DNA from: Yoonia sp. R2331
GTDB taxonomy: Bacteria; Pseudomonadota; Alphaproteobacteria; Rhodobacterales; Rhodobacteraceae
Assembly (NCBI RefSeq): GCF_041103235.1
Contig: NZ_JBGCUN010000001.1
Location: forward strand, 744,001 to 808,000
DNA length: 64,000 bases
Reading direction: 5' to 3'
A program made the position numbers and the translations under genes. The notes under the pieces are model-generated. The model worked only from the letters and a program-made list of their open reading frames with translations, ran no database searches and was not told the origin of the DNA. Positions 26,610 to 36,679 of this stretch are shown one piece after another (positions within the stretch are counted from its first letter, which is position 1; the number at the start of each line of letters is the position of its first letter).

Positions 26610-28030
26610 CAAGCAGCCGCACCACCCACCGTCAGCCCGCCGATCATCAGGCTTGGCTGGCCGACGCCCACGGGCACCCATTGGCCTGCCTTGCCGCAAT
26701 TGCCGATGCCTGGGTCAAGGGCCATGTCGTTGCCGATGCCGCGGATGTGTTTCAGCGCTGTCGCCCCATCGCCAATCAGGGTCGCACCCTTCACAGGCGC
26801 GCCGACCTTGCCGTCCTTGACCCGGTAGGCCTCGGTGCAGCTGAACACGAACTTGCCGTTGGTGATATCAACCTGCCCGCCGCCAAAGCCCACTGCGTAG
26901 ATCCCGTCTTTCAGGTCTGCCACGAGGCTTTCGGGCGCAGCATCCCCGGCCAGCATATAGGTGTTGGTCATGCGCGGCATCGGCGCATGGGCAAAGCTTT
27001 CGCGGCGGCCATTGCCTGTGGGGGCCACGCCCATCAGCCGTGCGTTCTGCCGGTCCTGCATGTAGCCAACCAGCTTGCCGTCCTCGATCAGCACGTTCTT
27101 GGCGCTGGGCGTGCCTTCGTCATCGACGGTGATCGACCCGCGCCGGTCGGGGATCGTGCCGTCATCCAGCACGGTGACGCCCTTGGCGGCAATCTGTTCA
27201 CCCATCAGGCCCGCAAAGGCCGACGATCCCTTGCGGTTGAAATCGCCCTCCAGCCCGTGACCAATCGCCTCGTGCAGCAGGATGCCGGGCCAGCCGTTGC
27301 CAAGGACCACGTCCATCACGCCCGCAGGGGCCGGTTCCGCATCAAGGTTGACCAAAGCAATCCGCAGCGCCTCGCGCGCGACGCTTTCCCAGTTTTCACG
27401 CGCGATCAGCCCGATCAGCCCCGCACGCCCGCCGCCGCCGTATGACCCGCTTTCGCGGCGGCCGTTGTCTTCGACGATGACCGAAATGTTGATCCGGCTC
27501 ATCGGCCGGGTGTCGCTGACCAGGGTGCCTTCAGGGCGCAGGATCACCACCTCTTGGTGGCTGGCCGCGACCGAGGCGGTGACCTGCGTCACGCGCTTGT
27601 CCAACCCACGGGTAAAGGCATCAATTTCGCCCAAAAGGTCGATCTTGGCGGGAAATGTCGCCTGCGCGATAGGGTCTTCGTCGGAATATTGCTTTTGATT
27701 GGTGCCCGGCGGAGCATCCGCCATCACACCGCCGCCGTCGCCAACGGCCAGCCGCGCCGTCCCGACTGCGCGGCGCAGGGCGTGTTCGTCGATGGTGGTG
27801 GAATGGGCGTAACCCGCCGTCTCTCCGCGCACGGCGCGCAGCCCGAACCCTTCGGTGGCGTCAAAGCTTGCGGTTTTCACGCGCCCATCGTCAAAGACCA
27901 GCCCTTCGGACCGCTTGCGTTCGATAAAAAGCTCTCCGTCATCGGCCCCGGCGGTGGCTTCTTGCAGAAGCGCAAGGGCACGATCCTGGTCCAGATGCGT
28001 CTCAAACGGGCGAAATGGGGCGTCTGACAT
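26609..28030 (-). CDS. tldD: Metalloprotease TldD
   Basis: Zinc-dependent subunit of the TldD/TldE protease, which processes small peptides such as modified antimicrobial peptides and degrades unfolded peptides. The 473 residues carry the metal site HEAIGHGLEGD (HExxxH) near residue 262. The start at 28030 (MSDAPFRPFE) has an AAGGA ribosome-binding site and lies divergent to coxB, 174 bases away. The partner TldE/PmbA is not in the window. Confidence 0.95.
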   Translation of the reverse strand: MSDAPFRPFETHLDQDRALALLQEATAGADDGELFIERKRSEGLVFDDGRVKTASFDATEGFGLRAVRGETAGYAHSTTIDEHALRRAVGTARLAVGDGGGVMADAPPGTNQKQYSDEDPIAQATFPAKIDLLGEIDAFTRGLDKRVTQVTASVAASHQEVVILRPEGTLVSDTRPMSRINISVIVEDNGRRESGSYGGGGRAGLIGLIARENWESVAREALRIALVNLDAEPAPAGVMDVVLGNGWPGILLHEAIGHGLEGDFNRKGSSAFAGLMGEQIAAKGVTVLDDGTIPDRRGSITVDDEGTPSAKNVLIEDGKLVGYMQDRQNARLMGVAPTGNGRRESFAHAPMPRMTNTYMLAGDAAPESLVADLKDGIYAVGFGGGQVDITNGKFVFSCTEAYRVKDGKVGAPVKGATLIGDGATALKHIRGIGNDMALDPGIGNCGKAGQWVPVGVGQPSLMIGGLTVGGAAA

Positions 28031-28204
28031 CACGGTTCCTTGCGATAAATTTGGCCAAAAGGCCCAAAAGCGGCCCTTTGCCGCAACAGCGGTTCTTGAG
28101 TTGTTCATCAGGATATGGGACAGGAGCGGCAGGATACAACGGGATTCCGCGCGCGCGAACCCGCGAGTGCGTGGCAACACGCGACAAGACAGACAGGATA
28201 GACC

Positions 28205-29032
28205 ATGCGATTGACCTCTTTTGCGACCTCTTTGTGGGCTTCGGCCGGGATGCTGCTGGCGGGGGCCGCCACGGCCCAGGAAGTCAATCAAGAGCTTGAG
28301 GTGCTGGGTGCGCCCATCCCCGGTCAAACCGGATTTCAGGCACCGGCCACGGAACTGATGCGCGACATCATCTGGCTGGACAACCTGCTGTTGGTCATCA
28401 TCACCGCGATCTCGCTTTTTGTGACAGGCCTGCTGGCCTGGGTTGTGCTGAAGTATAACCGGAAGGCGAACCCCGAACCCGCAACCTTTACCCACCATTC
28501 GGTGCTGGAAGTGGCATGGACAATCGTGCCTGTGGTCATTCTGGTGTTCATCGGTGCTGTCTCACTGCCGATCCTGTTCAAGCAGCAGGAAATCCCCGAG
28601 GCTGATCTGCACATCAAGGTCACCGGCTACCAATGGTACTGGGGTTATGAATATGTCGACGATGGCGTGGCCTTTGAAAGCTTCATGATCGGCGAGGGCG
28701 AGCTGGAAGACTTCGGCTATGACGAATCGCTTTACCGTCTGGCGACCGACACCGCCGTCGTGATCCCCGTAGGCAAGACCATTGTGATGACCGTCACCGG
28801 CGGCGACGTGATCCACTCCTGGACGATCCCCGCCTTTGGCGTGAAGCAGGACGCCGTTCCAGGCCGTCTGGCGCAGCTGTGGTTCAATGCCGAACAGGAA
28901 GGCATCTACTTTGGCCAGTGTTCCGAGCTTTGCGGCAAGGACCACGCCTATATGCCGATCACCGTCAAAGTTGTGAGCCAAGAGGCCTATGACGAATGGC
29001 TGGCGGCCGCCAAGATCGAAAACCCCGTCTAA
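28205..29032 (+). CDS. ctaC: Cytochrome c oxidase subunit II
   Basis: CuA-bearing subunit of an aa3-type oxidase. The 275 residues have a signal peptide (cleavage near ATAQ), two transmembrane helices (about residues 55-80 and 98-122), and a periplasmic cupredoxin domain. The CuA ligands are present: the histidine in DVIHSW and the [13 protein letters not shown] segment with two cysteines, a histidine and a methionine. It heads the ctaC-ctaB-orf-cox11-ctaE-surf1 cluster. Subunit I (ctaD) is elsewhere, the usual arrangement in Rhodobacterales and Paracoccus. Confidence 0.96.
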   Translation: MRLTSFATSLWASAGMLLAGAATAQEVNQELEVLGAPIPGQTGFQAPATELMRDIIWLDNLLLVIITAISLFVTGLLAWVVLKYNRKANPEPATFTHHSVLEVAWTIVPVVILVFIGAVSLPILFKQQEIPEADLHIKVTGYQWYWGYEYVDDGVAFESFMIGEGELEDFGYDESLYRLATDTAVVIPVGKTIVMTVTGGDVIHSWTIPAFGVKQDAVPGRLAQLWFNAEQEGIYFGQCSELCGKDHAYMPITVKVVSQEAYDEWLAAAKIENPV

Positions 29033-29072
29033 TCTCGGCGGGGCAATCTGCCCCCTTTTTAGCAGAGGCATC

Positions 29073-29999
29073 ATGACCGACGCGACCTTGCACGACACAC
29101 CTCACGAGGCCGGAATGGGCGATTACTTTGCCTTGCTGAAGCCGCGTGTGATGTCGTTGGTGGTGTTCACCGCCCTTGTGGGTCTGTTGGTTGCACCGGT
29201 GCCGGTGCATCCGTTCATCGGTTTTGTGGGCATCTTGTGCATCGCAGTGGGGGCAGGGGCCTCTGGCGCGCTGAACATGTGGTGGGACGCGGATATCGAC
29301 GCGCGAATGAAGCGGACCGCCAAACGCCCGATCCCCGATGGCCGTGTGCAACCGGGTGAGGCGCTGGGCCTTGGGCTGGCGCTGTCGGGCTTTTCGGTGG
29401 TGCTGCTTGCCTTGGCGACAAACTTTGTCGCGGCCGCGCTCCTTGCCTTTACGATCTTCTTCTATGCCGTTGTCTATTCGATGTGGCTGAAACGCTCGAC
29501 GCCGCAGAATATCGTGATCGGTGGTGCTGCGGGCGCCTTTCCCCCGATGGTCGGCTGGGCTGTCGCCACAGGCGGCATTGCCATTGAAAGCGTGCTGATG
29601 TTTGCGCTGATCTTCATGTGGACGCCGCCGCACTTCTGGGCGCTGGCACTGTTTGTTAAGTCCGACTACGGCAACGCAGGCGTGCCGATGCTGACCGAAA
29701 CCCATGGCCGCGACAGCACCCGCAAACACATCCTGATCTACACTCTGCTGCTGGTGCCCGTTGCGCTGGGCCTTGGCTTCACATCCATTGGCGGGCCGGT
29801 TTATCTGGCGACTGCCGTGGTAATGAACGCGTGGTTCCTCAAAGGGGCCTATGACATCTGGCGGCGCGATGATGCAGCCTGTGCCGCCGACAACCACAAG
29901 GTCGAGATCAAGACCTTCAAGGTGTCGCTGTATTACCTTTTCGCCCATTTCGTCGCTTTGCTGATCGACGCGGTTTTGCGCACCAGCGGGGTGCTGTGA
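29073..29999 (+). CDS. ctaB: Protoheme IX farnesyltransferase
   Basis: Membrane prenyltransferase of the UbiA family that makes heme O for heme-copper oxidases. The 308 residues form about nine membrane helices. The prenyl-diphosphate motif [12 protein letters not shown] is followed by [12 protein letters not shown] (about residues 65-88). Its stop overlaps the ATG of the next small gene. Heme A synthase (ctaA) is not in the window. Confidence 0.96.
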   Translation: MTDATLHDTPHEAGMGDYFALLKPRVMSLVVFTALVGLLVAPVPVHPFIGFVGILCIAVGAGASGALNMWWDADIDARMKRTAKRPIPDGRVQPGEALGLGLALSGFSVVLLALATNFVAAALLAFTIFFYAVVYSMWLKRSTPQNIVIGGAAGAFPPMVGWAVATGGIAIESVLMFALIFMWTPPHFWALALFVKSDYGNAGVPMLTETHGRDSTRKHILIYTLLLVPVALGLGFTSIGGPVYLATAVVMNAWFLKGAYDIWRRDDAACAADNHKVEIKTFKVSLYYLFAHFVALLIDAVLRTSGVL

Positions 30000-30199
30000 T
30001 GGCGATCAAGGTCGAACATGAACTGCACGAACGCCGCCGTGGCCGCAATTCCGGTGTCGGCCTGCTGCTGATCGGCTTTGTCGCCATCGTCTTTGGCCTG
30101 ACCGTGGTGAAAGTCCTGCAATTGGGCGAGGCGCAGAAGTTCGAAAAATTTGACCACGTCGCACGACCACAGTTGATCCCACAGGAGGGCGATCAATGA
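29999..30199 (+). CDS. Small single-span protein of the cytochrome oxidase cluster (CoxF-like)
   Basis: Sixty-six residues with a charged N-terminus (HELHERRRGRNSG), one membrane helix (about residues 20-40) and a short polar tail. The ATG overlaps the ctaB stop and the gene overlaps cox11 by 4 bases. A small membrane protein in this slot is known in alphaproteobacterial oxidase clusters and sometimes called CoxF. A role in oxidase assembly is inferred from position only. Confidence 0.75.
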   Translation: MAIKVEHELHERRRGRNSGVGLLLIGFVAIVFGLTVVKVLQLGEAQKFEKFDHVARPQLIPQEGDQ

Positions 30200-30789
30200 T
30201 TTTGCCAAACCTGCAAGGGCCGAAGCGCACAGTGGTCCAGACCATTTCGGTCGTTGTGCTGATGGGCGGGCTGGCCTGGGCCTCGGTGCCATTTTATGAC
30301 TGGTTCTGCCGTGTCACCGGTTTTGGTGGGGCCACCAATGTGGCAGAGGCGGGATCGGACGTGATCCTCGACCAAACCATCAAGATCCGCTTTGACGCCT
30401 CGCTAGAGCGTGGCATGCCGTGGACCTTCACGCCCGAAGTGCGCGAGATGGAAATCCGCATTGGTGAGACAGGGCTGGCCTTTTACGAGGCGCATAACCC
30501 CACCGACCGCCCTGTCGCAGGGCAGGCGTCTTATAACGTCACCCCTTACGAGGCTGGCGGATTTTTCGACAAAATCGCCTGCTTCTGCTTTGAAGAGCAG
30601 GTGTTACAACCGGGCGAAACGATGATGATGCCGGTCAGCTTCTTTGTGGACCCCGCCATCGTGGACGACCGCGAAGGGCAATATGTGCATACGATCACAT
30701 TGTCCTACACATTTTACGAAATTGACCTGCCCGAGGATGAATTGGCGCAGGCTGCTTTGACAATCGACACGCCAGTCGCCATAGACTGA
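30196..30789 (+). CDS. cox11: Cytochrome c oxidase assembly protein Cox11/CtaG
   Basis: Membrane-anchored copper chaperone that delivers CuB to subunit I. The 197 residues have one N-terminal helix (about residues 13-35) and a periplasmic domain with the copper-binding CFCFEEQ motif (about residues 120-126). Family length and the neighbourhood (ctaB upstream, ctaE downstream) agree. Confidence 0.95.
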   Translation: MILPNLQGPKRTVVQTISVVVLMGGLAWASVPFYDWFCRVTGFGGATNVAEAGSDVILDQTIKIRFDASLERGMPWTFTPEVREMEIRIGETGLAFYEAHNPTDRPVAGQASYNVTPYEAGGFFDKIACFCFEEQVLQPGETMMMPVSFFVDPAIVDDREGQYVHTITLSYTFYEIDLPEDELAQAALTIDTPVAID

Positions 30790-30819
30790 ACGAAGACCAA
30801 GCCCTAGGGAACAACGCTC

Positions 30820-31620
30820 ATGGCCCACGAAAAGAACCACGACTATCACATCCTGAACCCCTCTATCTGGCCGTTGATCGGTGCGCTGGGCGGTTTTGCG
30901 ATGCTCTTTGGTGCTGTGCTTTGGATGCACGGCTCTGGCCCGTACCTGTTCCTCGCCGGTCTGGCCGGTGTGCTGTACACCATGTATGCTTGGTGGGCCG
31001 AGGTGGTGACCGAAAGCCAGGTGGGGGATCACACCCCGGTTGTGCGGATTGGTCTGCGCTATGGCTTTATCTTCTTCATCATGTCCGAAGTGATGTTCTT
31101 TGCCGCATGGTTCTGGTCGTTCTTCAAACACGCCATGTACCCGATGGGGCCACAGTCGCCTGCTGTCGATGGCGTCTGGCCACCTGCCGGGATCGAAACC
31201 TTTGACCCTTGGCACCTGCCGCTGATCAACACGCTGATCCTGCTGTGCTCTGGTGCGGCGGCTACATGGGCGCACCACGCGCTGGTGCATGAAAACAACC
31301 GCGAAGACATGAAGTGGGGCCTGATTCTTGCCGTGGCCCTTGGCGTGCTGTTCACCATCTTCCAGGTCTATGAATACAGCCACGCAGCCTTTGGTTTCTC
31401 TGGCAATATCTATGGCGCCAACTTCTTCATGGCGACCGGGTTCCACGGCTTCCACGTGGTGATCGGTACGATCTTCCTGCTGGTCTGCTTGATCCGCGTC
31501 TACAAGGGCCACTTTACCCCTGAAAAGCACGTCGGTTTTGAAGCTGCCGCCTGGTACTGGCACTTTGTGGATGTTGTTTGGCTGTTCCTGTTTCTGGCCG
31601 TCTACATCTGGGGTGGCTAA
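30820..31620 (+). CDS. ctaE: Cytochrome c oxidase subunit III
   Basis: Seven-helix subunit of the aa3-type oxidase, 266 residues. Typical stretches include the start [28 protein letters not shown] and [15 protein letters not shown] near the C-terminus. A strong rho-independent terminator follows at 31659-31690. Confidence 0.96.
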   Translation: MAHEKNHDYHILNPSIWPLIGALGGFAMLFGAVLWMHGSGPYLFLAGLAGVLYTMYAWWAEVVTESQVGDHTPVVRIGLRYGFIFFIMSEVMFFAAWFWSFFKHAMYPMGPQSPAVDGVWPPAGIETFDPWHLPLINTLILLCSGAAATWAHHALVHENNREDMKWGLILAVALGVLFTIFQVYEYSHAAFGFSGNIYGANFFMATGFHGFHVVIGTIFLLVCLIRVYKGHFTPEKHVGFEAAAWYWHFVDVVWLFLFLAVYIWGG

Positions 31621-31658
31621 GCGCGCGCCGGGGTAATCCCCGGCCGACCCAAAATTGC

Positions 31659-31690
31659 AAAGGGCGTGCCGCGGGCGCGCCCTTTTTCTT
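31659..31690 (+). terminator. Rho-independent terminator behind ctaE
   Basis: AAAGGGCG (31659-31666) pairs with CGCCCTTT (31678-31685), extended inward by TGC/GCG with one wobble, loop CGCGG, then TTTTTCTTT. It would separate the oxidase genes from surf1, at least in part. Confidence 0.85.
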
Positions 31691-31756
31691 TGGGCAGGGC
31701 GGGGTTCACCCTGCCGCACATCAACGCTATAGACCGGGCGAACAAAGGGGCGGACC

Positions 31757-32425
31757 TTGCGCAAGATCATCTTTCCATTGCTGCTGACGCTGGCGGGCTG
31801 CGCTGTGCTGATCTGGCTGGGTGTCTGGCAGGTGAATCGTCTGGCGTGGAAAGAAGACATCCTCGCTGGAATTGACGCCCGCATGGCAGGCGCGCCCGTA
31901 CCCTTGCCAGACACACCCACCGAAAAAGCCGACGAATACCGCGCCGTGACCGCAATGGGCATCACCGGCCCGCAAGAGCTGCATGTGCTGACCTCTGGCA
32001 CCGCCGCCGGCACCGGCTACCGGGTCATCACAAGCTTTGATCTGGGCGGCCGCGTTGTCCTGCTTGATCAAGGGCTTCTTCCGCTCGAAGCCAAGGACAC
32101 ACCCGCCCCGGAACAGGCCGTCACTGTGACCGGCAACCTGCTGTGGCCCGATGATGTCAATTCCTCTACCCCCGACCCCGATCTGCCCAAGAACATCTGG
32201 TTTGGTCGTGACCTTGCCGCGATGGCCGACACCCTTGGAACCGAACCGCTTTTGATCGTCGCCGCCGAAATGTCGCCTGCTGACCCCCGTACGACGCTGC
32301 TGCCGATAGACAGCGCGAACATCAAAAACGATCACTGGGAATATGCGGTCACCTGGTTTGGCCTTGCCGCCGTTTGGGCGGTCATGGGCGCATTCCTGAT
32401 CCGCCGCACCCTGCAAAAGGACTGA
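31757..32425 (+). CDS. SURF1 family cytochrome oxidase biogenesis protein
   Basis: About 222 residues flanked by two membrane helices (residues 3-22 and about 195-215) with a periplasmic domain, the SURF1 layout. It helps insert heme a or assemble subunit I. The apparent start is TTG at 31757 with AAGGGGCG just upstream; no nearby in-frame ATG fits the N-terminal helix. It follows the oxidase cluster after a terminator and precedes thrC by 4 bases. Confidence 0.9.
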   Translation: MRKIIFPLLLTLAGCAVLIWLGVWQVNRLAWKEDILAGIDARMAGAPVPLPDTPTEKADEYRAVTAMGITGPQELHVLTSGTAAGTGYRVITSFDLGGRVVLLDQGLLPLEAKDTPAPEQAVTVTGNLLWPDDVNSSTPDPDLPKNIWFGRDLAAMADTLGTEPLLIVAAEMSPADPRTTLLPIDSANIKNDHWEYAVTWFGLAAVWAVMGAFLIRRTLQKD

Positions 32426-32429
32426 CGCA

Positions 32430-33815
32430 ATGCGTTACATCTCGACCCGTGGCACAGCGCCTGTGCTGACATTCGAAGAGGCGATGCTGACAGGCCTCGC
32501 CCGTGACGGCGGCCTTTACGTGCCCGAAACCGTGCCGACCCTGACGCCCGACCAGATCGCCGCAATGGCGGGCCAACCATACGAGGACGTGGCGTTTACC
32601 GTTATGCGCCCCTTCATCGGGGACACCTTCACGGATGCGGAATTCAAAGACCTGATTGCACGCGCCTACGCCGGTTTCGGCCACGCCGCCCGCGCACCGC
32701 TGGTGCAACTGGCCCCCAACCATTTCTTGCTGGAACTTTTCCACGGACCCACACTGGCCTTCAAAGACTTTGCCATGCAGCTCATCGGCCAGATGTTCCA
32801 GGCCGCGCTTGGCCGGTCCGGCAAGCGCGTCACCATCGTCGGTGCCACATCCGGCGACACCGGGTCAGCAGCGATTGAGGCGTTTCGGGGCCTGTCTAAC
32901 GTCGATGTCTTCATCCTCTACCCGCATGGCCGTGTAAGTGAAGTGCAGCGCCGCCAGATGACCACCCCGACAGAGGCGAACGTTCACGCGCTGGCCGTCG
33001 ACGGCGACTTTGACGACTGTCAGGCCATGGTCAAAGATATGTTCAACGATTTCGCCTTCCGCGAAGCCGTGTCGCTGGCCGGTGTGAACTCGATCAACTG
33101 GGGCCGGGTGCTGGCGCAGGTGGTCTATTACTTCACATCTGCTGTCAGCCTTGGCGCGCCACACCGCGAGGTGTCATTCACCGTGCCCACCGGCAACTTT
33201 GGCGACATCTTTGCAGGCTACATCGCCAAGCGCATGGGTCTGCCAATTGCCGATCTGGTGGTGGCGACCAACACCAACGACATCCTGCACCGCACGCTGG
33301 AAACCGGCGCCTACACCAAAGAGGGCGTGACACCCACGATCAGCCCCTCGATGGACATTCAGGTGTCGTCGAACTTTGAACGCGCGCTTTTTGATGCCTA
33401 CAACCGCGATGGCGCGGCGGTGGCGCAGCAGATGGACGACCTCAAACAGGGCGGCTTTCAGATCAGTCAGGGGGCCTATCAGGCGTTGCAGGACATCTAC
33501 CGCTCTGGCCGCGCATCCGAGGCGGAAACCACCGCCGCGATCAAGCGCTACCGTGCGGACCATGGCGAGTTGCTGTGCCCGCATTCCGCCGTCGGCGTCC
33601 ACGTGGCAGAGGCGCATCTGGGCACCACGCCCATGGTCACACTCGCCACCGCGCACCCCGCGAAATTTCCTGCCGCCGTGGAAGAGGCAACAGGTGTGCA
33701 TCCCCCCTTGCCGCCGCGCATGGCGGACCTGTATGAGCGGCCAGAGCGTGTGACACGCACCGCCAACGACCTTGCCGCCATTCAGGCCATCATCACGGAA
33801 CGGACTGCTTCTTGA
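32430..33815 (+). CDS. thrC: Threonine synthase
   Basis: PLP enzyme converting O-phosphohomoserine to threonine, 461 residues, the long form. The PLP-binding lysine lies in HGPTLAFKDFAMQ (about residues 107-119) and the phosphate-binding loop in GATSGDTGSAA (about 140-150). It precedes an M16 peptidase whose TTG start overlaps the thrC stop, a pairing common in Rhodobacterales. Confidence 0.96.
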   Translation: MRYISTRGTAPVLTFEEAMLTGLARDGGLYVPETVPTLTPDQIAAMAGQPYEDVAFTVMRPFIGDTFTDAEFKDLIARAYAGFGHAARAPLVQLAPNHFLLELFHGPTLAFKDFAMQLIGQMFQAALGRSGKRVTIVGATSGDTGSAAIEAFRGLSNVDVFILYPHGRVSEVQRRQMTTPTEANVHALAVDGDFDDCQAMVKDMFNDFAFREAVSLAGVNSINWGRVLAQVVYYFTSAVSLGAPHREVSFTVPTGNFGDIFAGYIAKRMGLPIADLVVATNTNDILHRTLETGAYTKEGVTPTISPSMDIQVSSNFERALFDAYNRDGAAVAQQMDDLKQGGFQISQGAYQALQDIYRSGRASEAETTAAIKRYRADHGELLCPHSAVGVHVAEAHLGTTPMVTLATAHPAKFPAAVEEATGVHPPLPPRMADLYERPERVTRTANDLAAIQAIITERTAS

Positions 33816-35077
33816 CCATCGAACTGCACACGCTCTCCAACGGTCTGCGGATCGTCACCGAACATATGCCGGGCCTGCATTCCGCCAGCATCGGCATCTG
33901 GGTGCAGGCCGGTGGCCGCCACGAACGGCCCGAACAGAACGGCATCGCGCATTTTCTGGAACACATGGCGTTCAAAGGCACCAAGACGCGCAGCGCGCTG
34001 CAGATCGCCGAGGCGATTGAGGACGTGGGCGGCTATATCAACGCCTACACCAGCCGCGAGGCGACAGCCTATTACGCGCGCGTGCTGGAAAACGATGTGC
34101 CGATGGCACTGGACGTGCTGTCTGACATTCTGCTGAACCCGGTGATGTCAGACGCCGATGTCGAGATTGAGCGTGGCGTGATCCTGCAGGAAATCGGGAT
34201 GACGCTGGATACGCCCGACGACATCATCTTTGATTGGCTGCAAGAGGTGGCCTACCCAGATCAGGCGCTTGGCCGCACGATCCTTGGCCCGCAAGAGCGT
34301 GTCTCGGGTTTTGGGGGCGATGATCTGCGCGGTTTCATGGGCGAACACTACGGCCCGGGCCAGATGATCCTTGCCGCGGCCGGTGGCATTGATCACGACG
34401 CGATTGTCCGGCAGGCCGAGGCGCTGTTTGGTCATCTGCCCGCGCTGACCCGGCCAGAGGGGTTGATCCAGCCTGCGGCCTTTGGCGGTGGCGAGGTGCG
34501 GCGCAACCGCGATCTGGAACAGGTGCATTTTGCGCTGGCGCTGGAAGGCCCAGACTACCGCGACCCGATGATCTATACCGCGCAGATCTATGCCTCTGTC
34601 ATGGGCGGCGGCGTGTCCTCGCGGCTGTTTCAGGAAATCCGCGAAAAGCGGGGGCTGTGCTACACGGTCTTTGCACAGGCGGGCGCCTATGAGGACACCG
34701 GCCTTGCAACGATCTACGCAGGCACCAGCGCCGAACAAATCCGCGAATTGGCCGATGTCACCATCGACGAGATGAAGCGCGCCGCAGACGACATGACAGC
34801 GGCAGAGGTCGCCCGCGCCCGCGCCCAGATGAAGGCCGGGCTGCTGATGGGGCTGGAAAGCCCGTCCAATCGTGCCGAACGTCTGGCGCGGCTGATGGCG
34901 ATCTGGGACCGCATTCCCGACATTCCCGAAACCATCGCCCATATCGACGCGGTTACCACCGGCGACGTCAAAGCCTTCGCTGCGCAGATGGCCACGACCG
35001 GTGCCGCTCTGGCGCTTTACGGCCCCGCAGATGACGCGCCCACGCTGGCAGAACTGCAGGCAAGGCTTGCTGCCTAA
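33812..35077 (+). CDS. M16 family zinc peptidase (mitochondrial processing peptidase-like)
   Basis: Pitrilysin-family peptidase of 421 residues. The inverted zinc motif HFLEH lies near residue 48, with the third ligand in the IERGVILQEIGM segment. The start is TTG at 33812, overlapping the thrC stop (TTGA); MTIELHTLSNG matches the usual N-terminus. The single-chain length corresponds to the beta-MPP-like group. The physiological substrate is unknown. Confidence 0.93.
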   Translation: MTIELHTLSNGLRIVTEHMPGLHSASIGIWVQAGGRHERPEQNGIAHFLEHMAFKGTKTRSALQIAEAIEDVGGYINAYTSREATAYYARVLENDVPMALDVLSDILLNPVMSDADVEIERGVILQEIGMTLDTPDDIIFDWLQEVAYPDQALGRTILGPQERVSGFGGDDLRGFMGEHYGPGQMILAAAGGIDHDAIVRQAEALFGHLPALTRPEGLIQPAAFGGGEVRRNRDLEQVHFALALEGPDYRDPMIYTAQIYASVMGGGVSSRLFQEIREKRGLCYTVFAQAGAYEDTGLATIYAGTSAEQIRELADVTIDEMKRAADDMTAAEVARARAQMKAGLLMGLESPSNRAERLARLMAIWDRIPDIPETIAHIDAVTTGDVKAFAAQMATTGAALALYGPADDAPTLAELQARLAA

Positions 35078-35661
35078 TGTTGGGACGGGGGCGGAAACTG
35101 CGGCTGGAAACAGAGCGCATGACGCTGCGCCCGCCCCAGCACAGCGACTTTCGCGCCTGGGCCGCGCTGCGGGACGCCAGCCGGGATTTTCTGACCCCGT
35201 GGGAACCGTCATGGGCTTCTGACCACCTTAGCCGCAAATCCTTTACCAACCGGGTCTATTGGGCGCAGCGGTCGATCAGCAGCGGATCAGCGGTGCCACT
35301 ATTTTTGATCCGGCGCGAAGACGATGCGCTTTTGGGTGCGATCACGCTTGATAACATCCGCCGCGGCCCGGCACAGGCCGGCACAACCGGCTATTGGATC
35401 GGGCAGCCGCACGCGCGCCAGGGCTACATGCGCGAAGCCATTCAAGCGGTCGTTCACTATGCCTTCGAAGTGCAGGACCTTAGCCGGATCGAGGCGGGCT
35501 GCCTGCCCGAAAACACCGCCAGTCGACGGTTGCTGGAACTTTGCGGCTACAAATACGAAGGTGTTGCGCAAAGCTATCTTCAGATCAACGGCCGCTGGCG
35601 CAATCACGTGCTTTACGCCAACCTGCGCCATGACCGGCGCGGCAAGACGGACGCTGGATAA
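35077..35661 (+). CDS. GNAT acetyltransferase, RimJ-like
   Basis: Acetyltransferase of 194 residues with the RimJ/RimL pattern: LETERMTLRPPQHSDF at the N-terminus, GYWIGQPHARQGYMREAI in the acetyl-CoA site (about residues 104-121) and GYKYEGVAQSYLQINGRW near the end. The ATG overlaps the stop of the M16 gene (TAATG). It probably acetylates a protein N-terminus, such as a ribosomal protein, by family analogy. Confidence 0.9.
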   Translation: MLGRGRKLRLETERMTLRPPQHSDFRAWAALRDASRDFLTPWEPSWASDHLSRKSFTNRVYWAQRSISSGSAVPLFLIRREDDALLGAITLDNIRRGPAQAGTTGYWIGQPHARQGYMREAIQAVVHYAFEVQDLSRIEAGCLPENTASRRLLELCGYKYEGVAQSYLQINGRWRNHVLYANLRHDRRGKTDAG

Positions 35662-35770
35662 GCGACCGCGTAGCGGCAGCCTTTCGGCGTCTCCTCATCT
35701 CAAGCGGTCGATTGCGACAAGTGTTTATGCCGCCTTGACCTCACTTTGGTGGGGGGCGATCAACGCCCTC

Positions 35771-36676
35771 ATGCGTCACCTTCTTCTATGTCTTGCCTGT
35801 TTGCTGACCCTTGCGGCCTGCGGCTATGTGCCAACCGCCAAAAGCGGTGCGGATGATCCGCTGCTGTTTGACGCGGGCGAGGTCGCGCGTGCAGACAAGA
35901 TCGCCGTGTTTATCCCCGGAGCGCTGTCGTCGATTGATGTCTTTGAAGGATCGCGCTTTTGGGAAGACGCAGGTTATGCCCGCGCATTTTATCGCTACCC
36001 CGGCCTTGATGGCATGGCGATTGACCATCACGTGGACCCCGCGACTGCTGCTGCCCGCATCACCGCCTTTGCCAACCGTTACCCTGACAAGGACATCGCA
36101 CTTGTGGGCTATTCTACCGGCGGGCTCATCGCGCTGGAAGCAGCAGCCGACATGACCAAGGGCCGCCGCGTGCATGTGGCGGCGATGTCCACAGCGGTTG
36201 AATACGGCGGCGGGGTCAGCACCATCGCGCGTGGCGCGCGCGACATCCTGCGCGCCGTGGTTGCTACCAAATCGGTGCGCAAGGCGGACATCTGGAAACG
36301 CTACTGGTCGGGGCTTTTATTCGGGCCGGATGCGCTCGATAATCCGCAACTGGCTGCGCCGCTGGCGCAAAAAATCGCCGAGGGCGAAAAGATCTACGTC
36401 AAGCTGAACCCGCAGATCGCCATTGCCCACGCGCTGGCCTTGCCTGGTTGGGAACTGCCCTCTGATCTGGACCTGACGGGCGTGGATACGGCGTTTTTCA
36501 TCGGTCTCAATGATCCGGTCTTTTCAACCGCACAGACCACCGCCTTTGCCGCCCAAATCGGCGGCGTGCCGGTCTACGGCTATCCGGGGCAGGGGCATCT
36601 GCTGTTCTTCACCCGGCCCGATGTGTTCCGCGACATGCTGCAATTTGCGGAAGGTGAGGACCCGCTGATCCCCTGA
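35771..36676 (+). CDS. Alpha/beta hydrolase-like lipoprotein
   Basis: About 301 residues. A signal peptide ends in the lipobox LAAC (cysteine about residue 17), so the protein is probably membrane-anchored outside the cytoplasm. The nucleophile elbow is GYSTGG (about residues 113-118), and a possible catalytic histidine lies in GQGHLLFF near the end. The start at 35771 is chosen because the signal peptide begins there; the frame is open further upstream. A lipase or esterase role is likely but the substrate is unknown. A hairpin terminator follows at 36680-36707. Confidence 0.83.
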   Translation: MRHLLLCLACLLTLAACGYVPTAKSGADDPLLFDAGEVARADKIAVFIPGALSSIDVFEGSRFWEDAGYARAFYRYPGLDGMAIDHHVDPATAAARITAFANRYPDKDIALVGYSTGGLIALEAAADMTKGRRVHVAAMSTAVEYGGGVSTIARGARDILRAVVATKSVRKADIWKRYWSGLLFGPDALDNPQLAAPLAQKIAEGEKIYVKLNPQIAIAHALALPGWELPSDLDLTGVDTAFFIGLNDPVFSTAQTTAFAAQIGGVPVYGYPGQGHLLFFTRPDVFRDMLQFAEGEDPLIP

Positions 36677-36679
36677 ACA

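Noticed and set aside
28965-29948. Minus-strand open frame of 327 codons opposite ctaB
   Set aside because: ctaB motifs are clear on the plus strand; the antisense product is low-complexity and basic.
30604-32013. Minus-strand open frame of 469 codons across cox11, ctaE and surf1
   Set aside because: It is antisense to three recognised genes and crosses a terminator; composition is rich in His, Arg and Gln, typical of antisense GC-rich frames.
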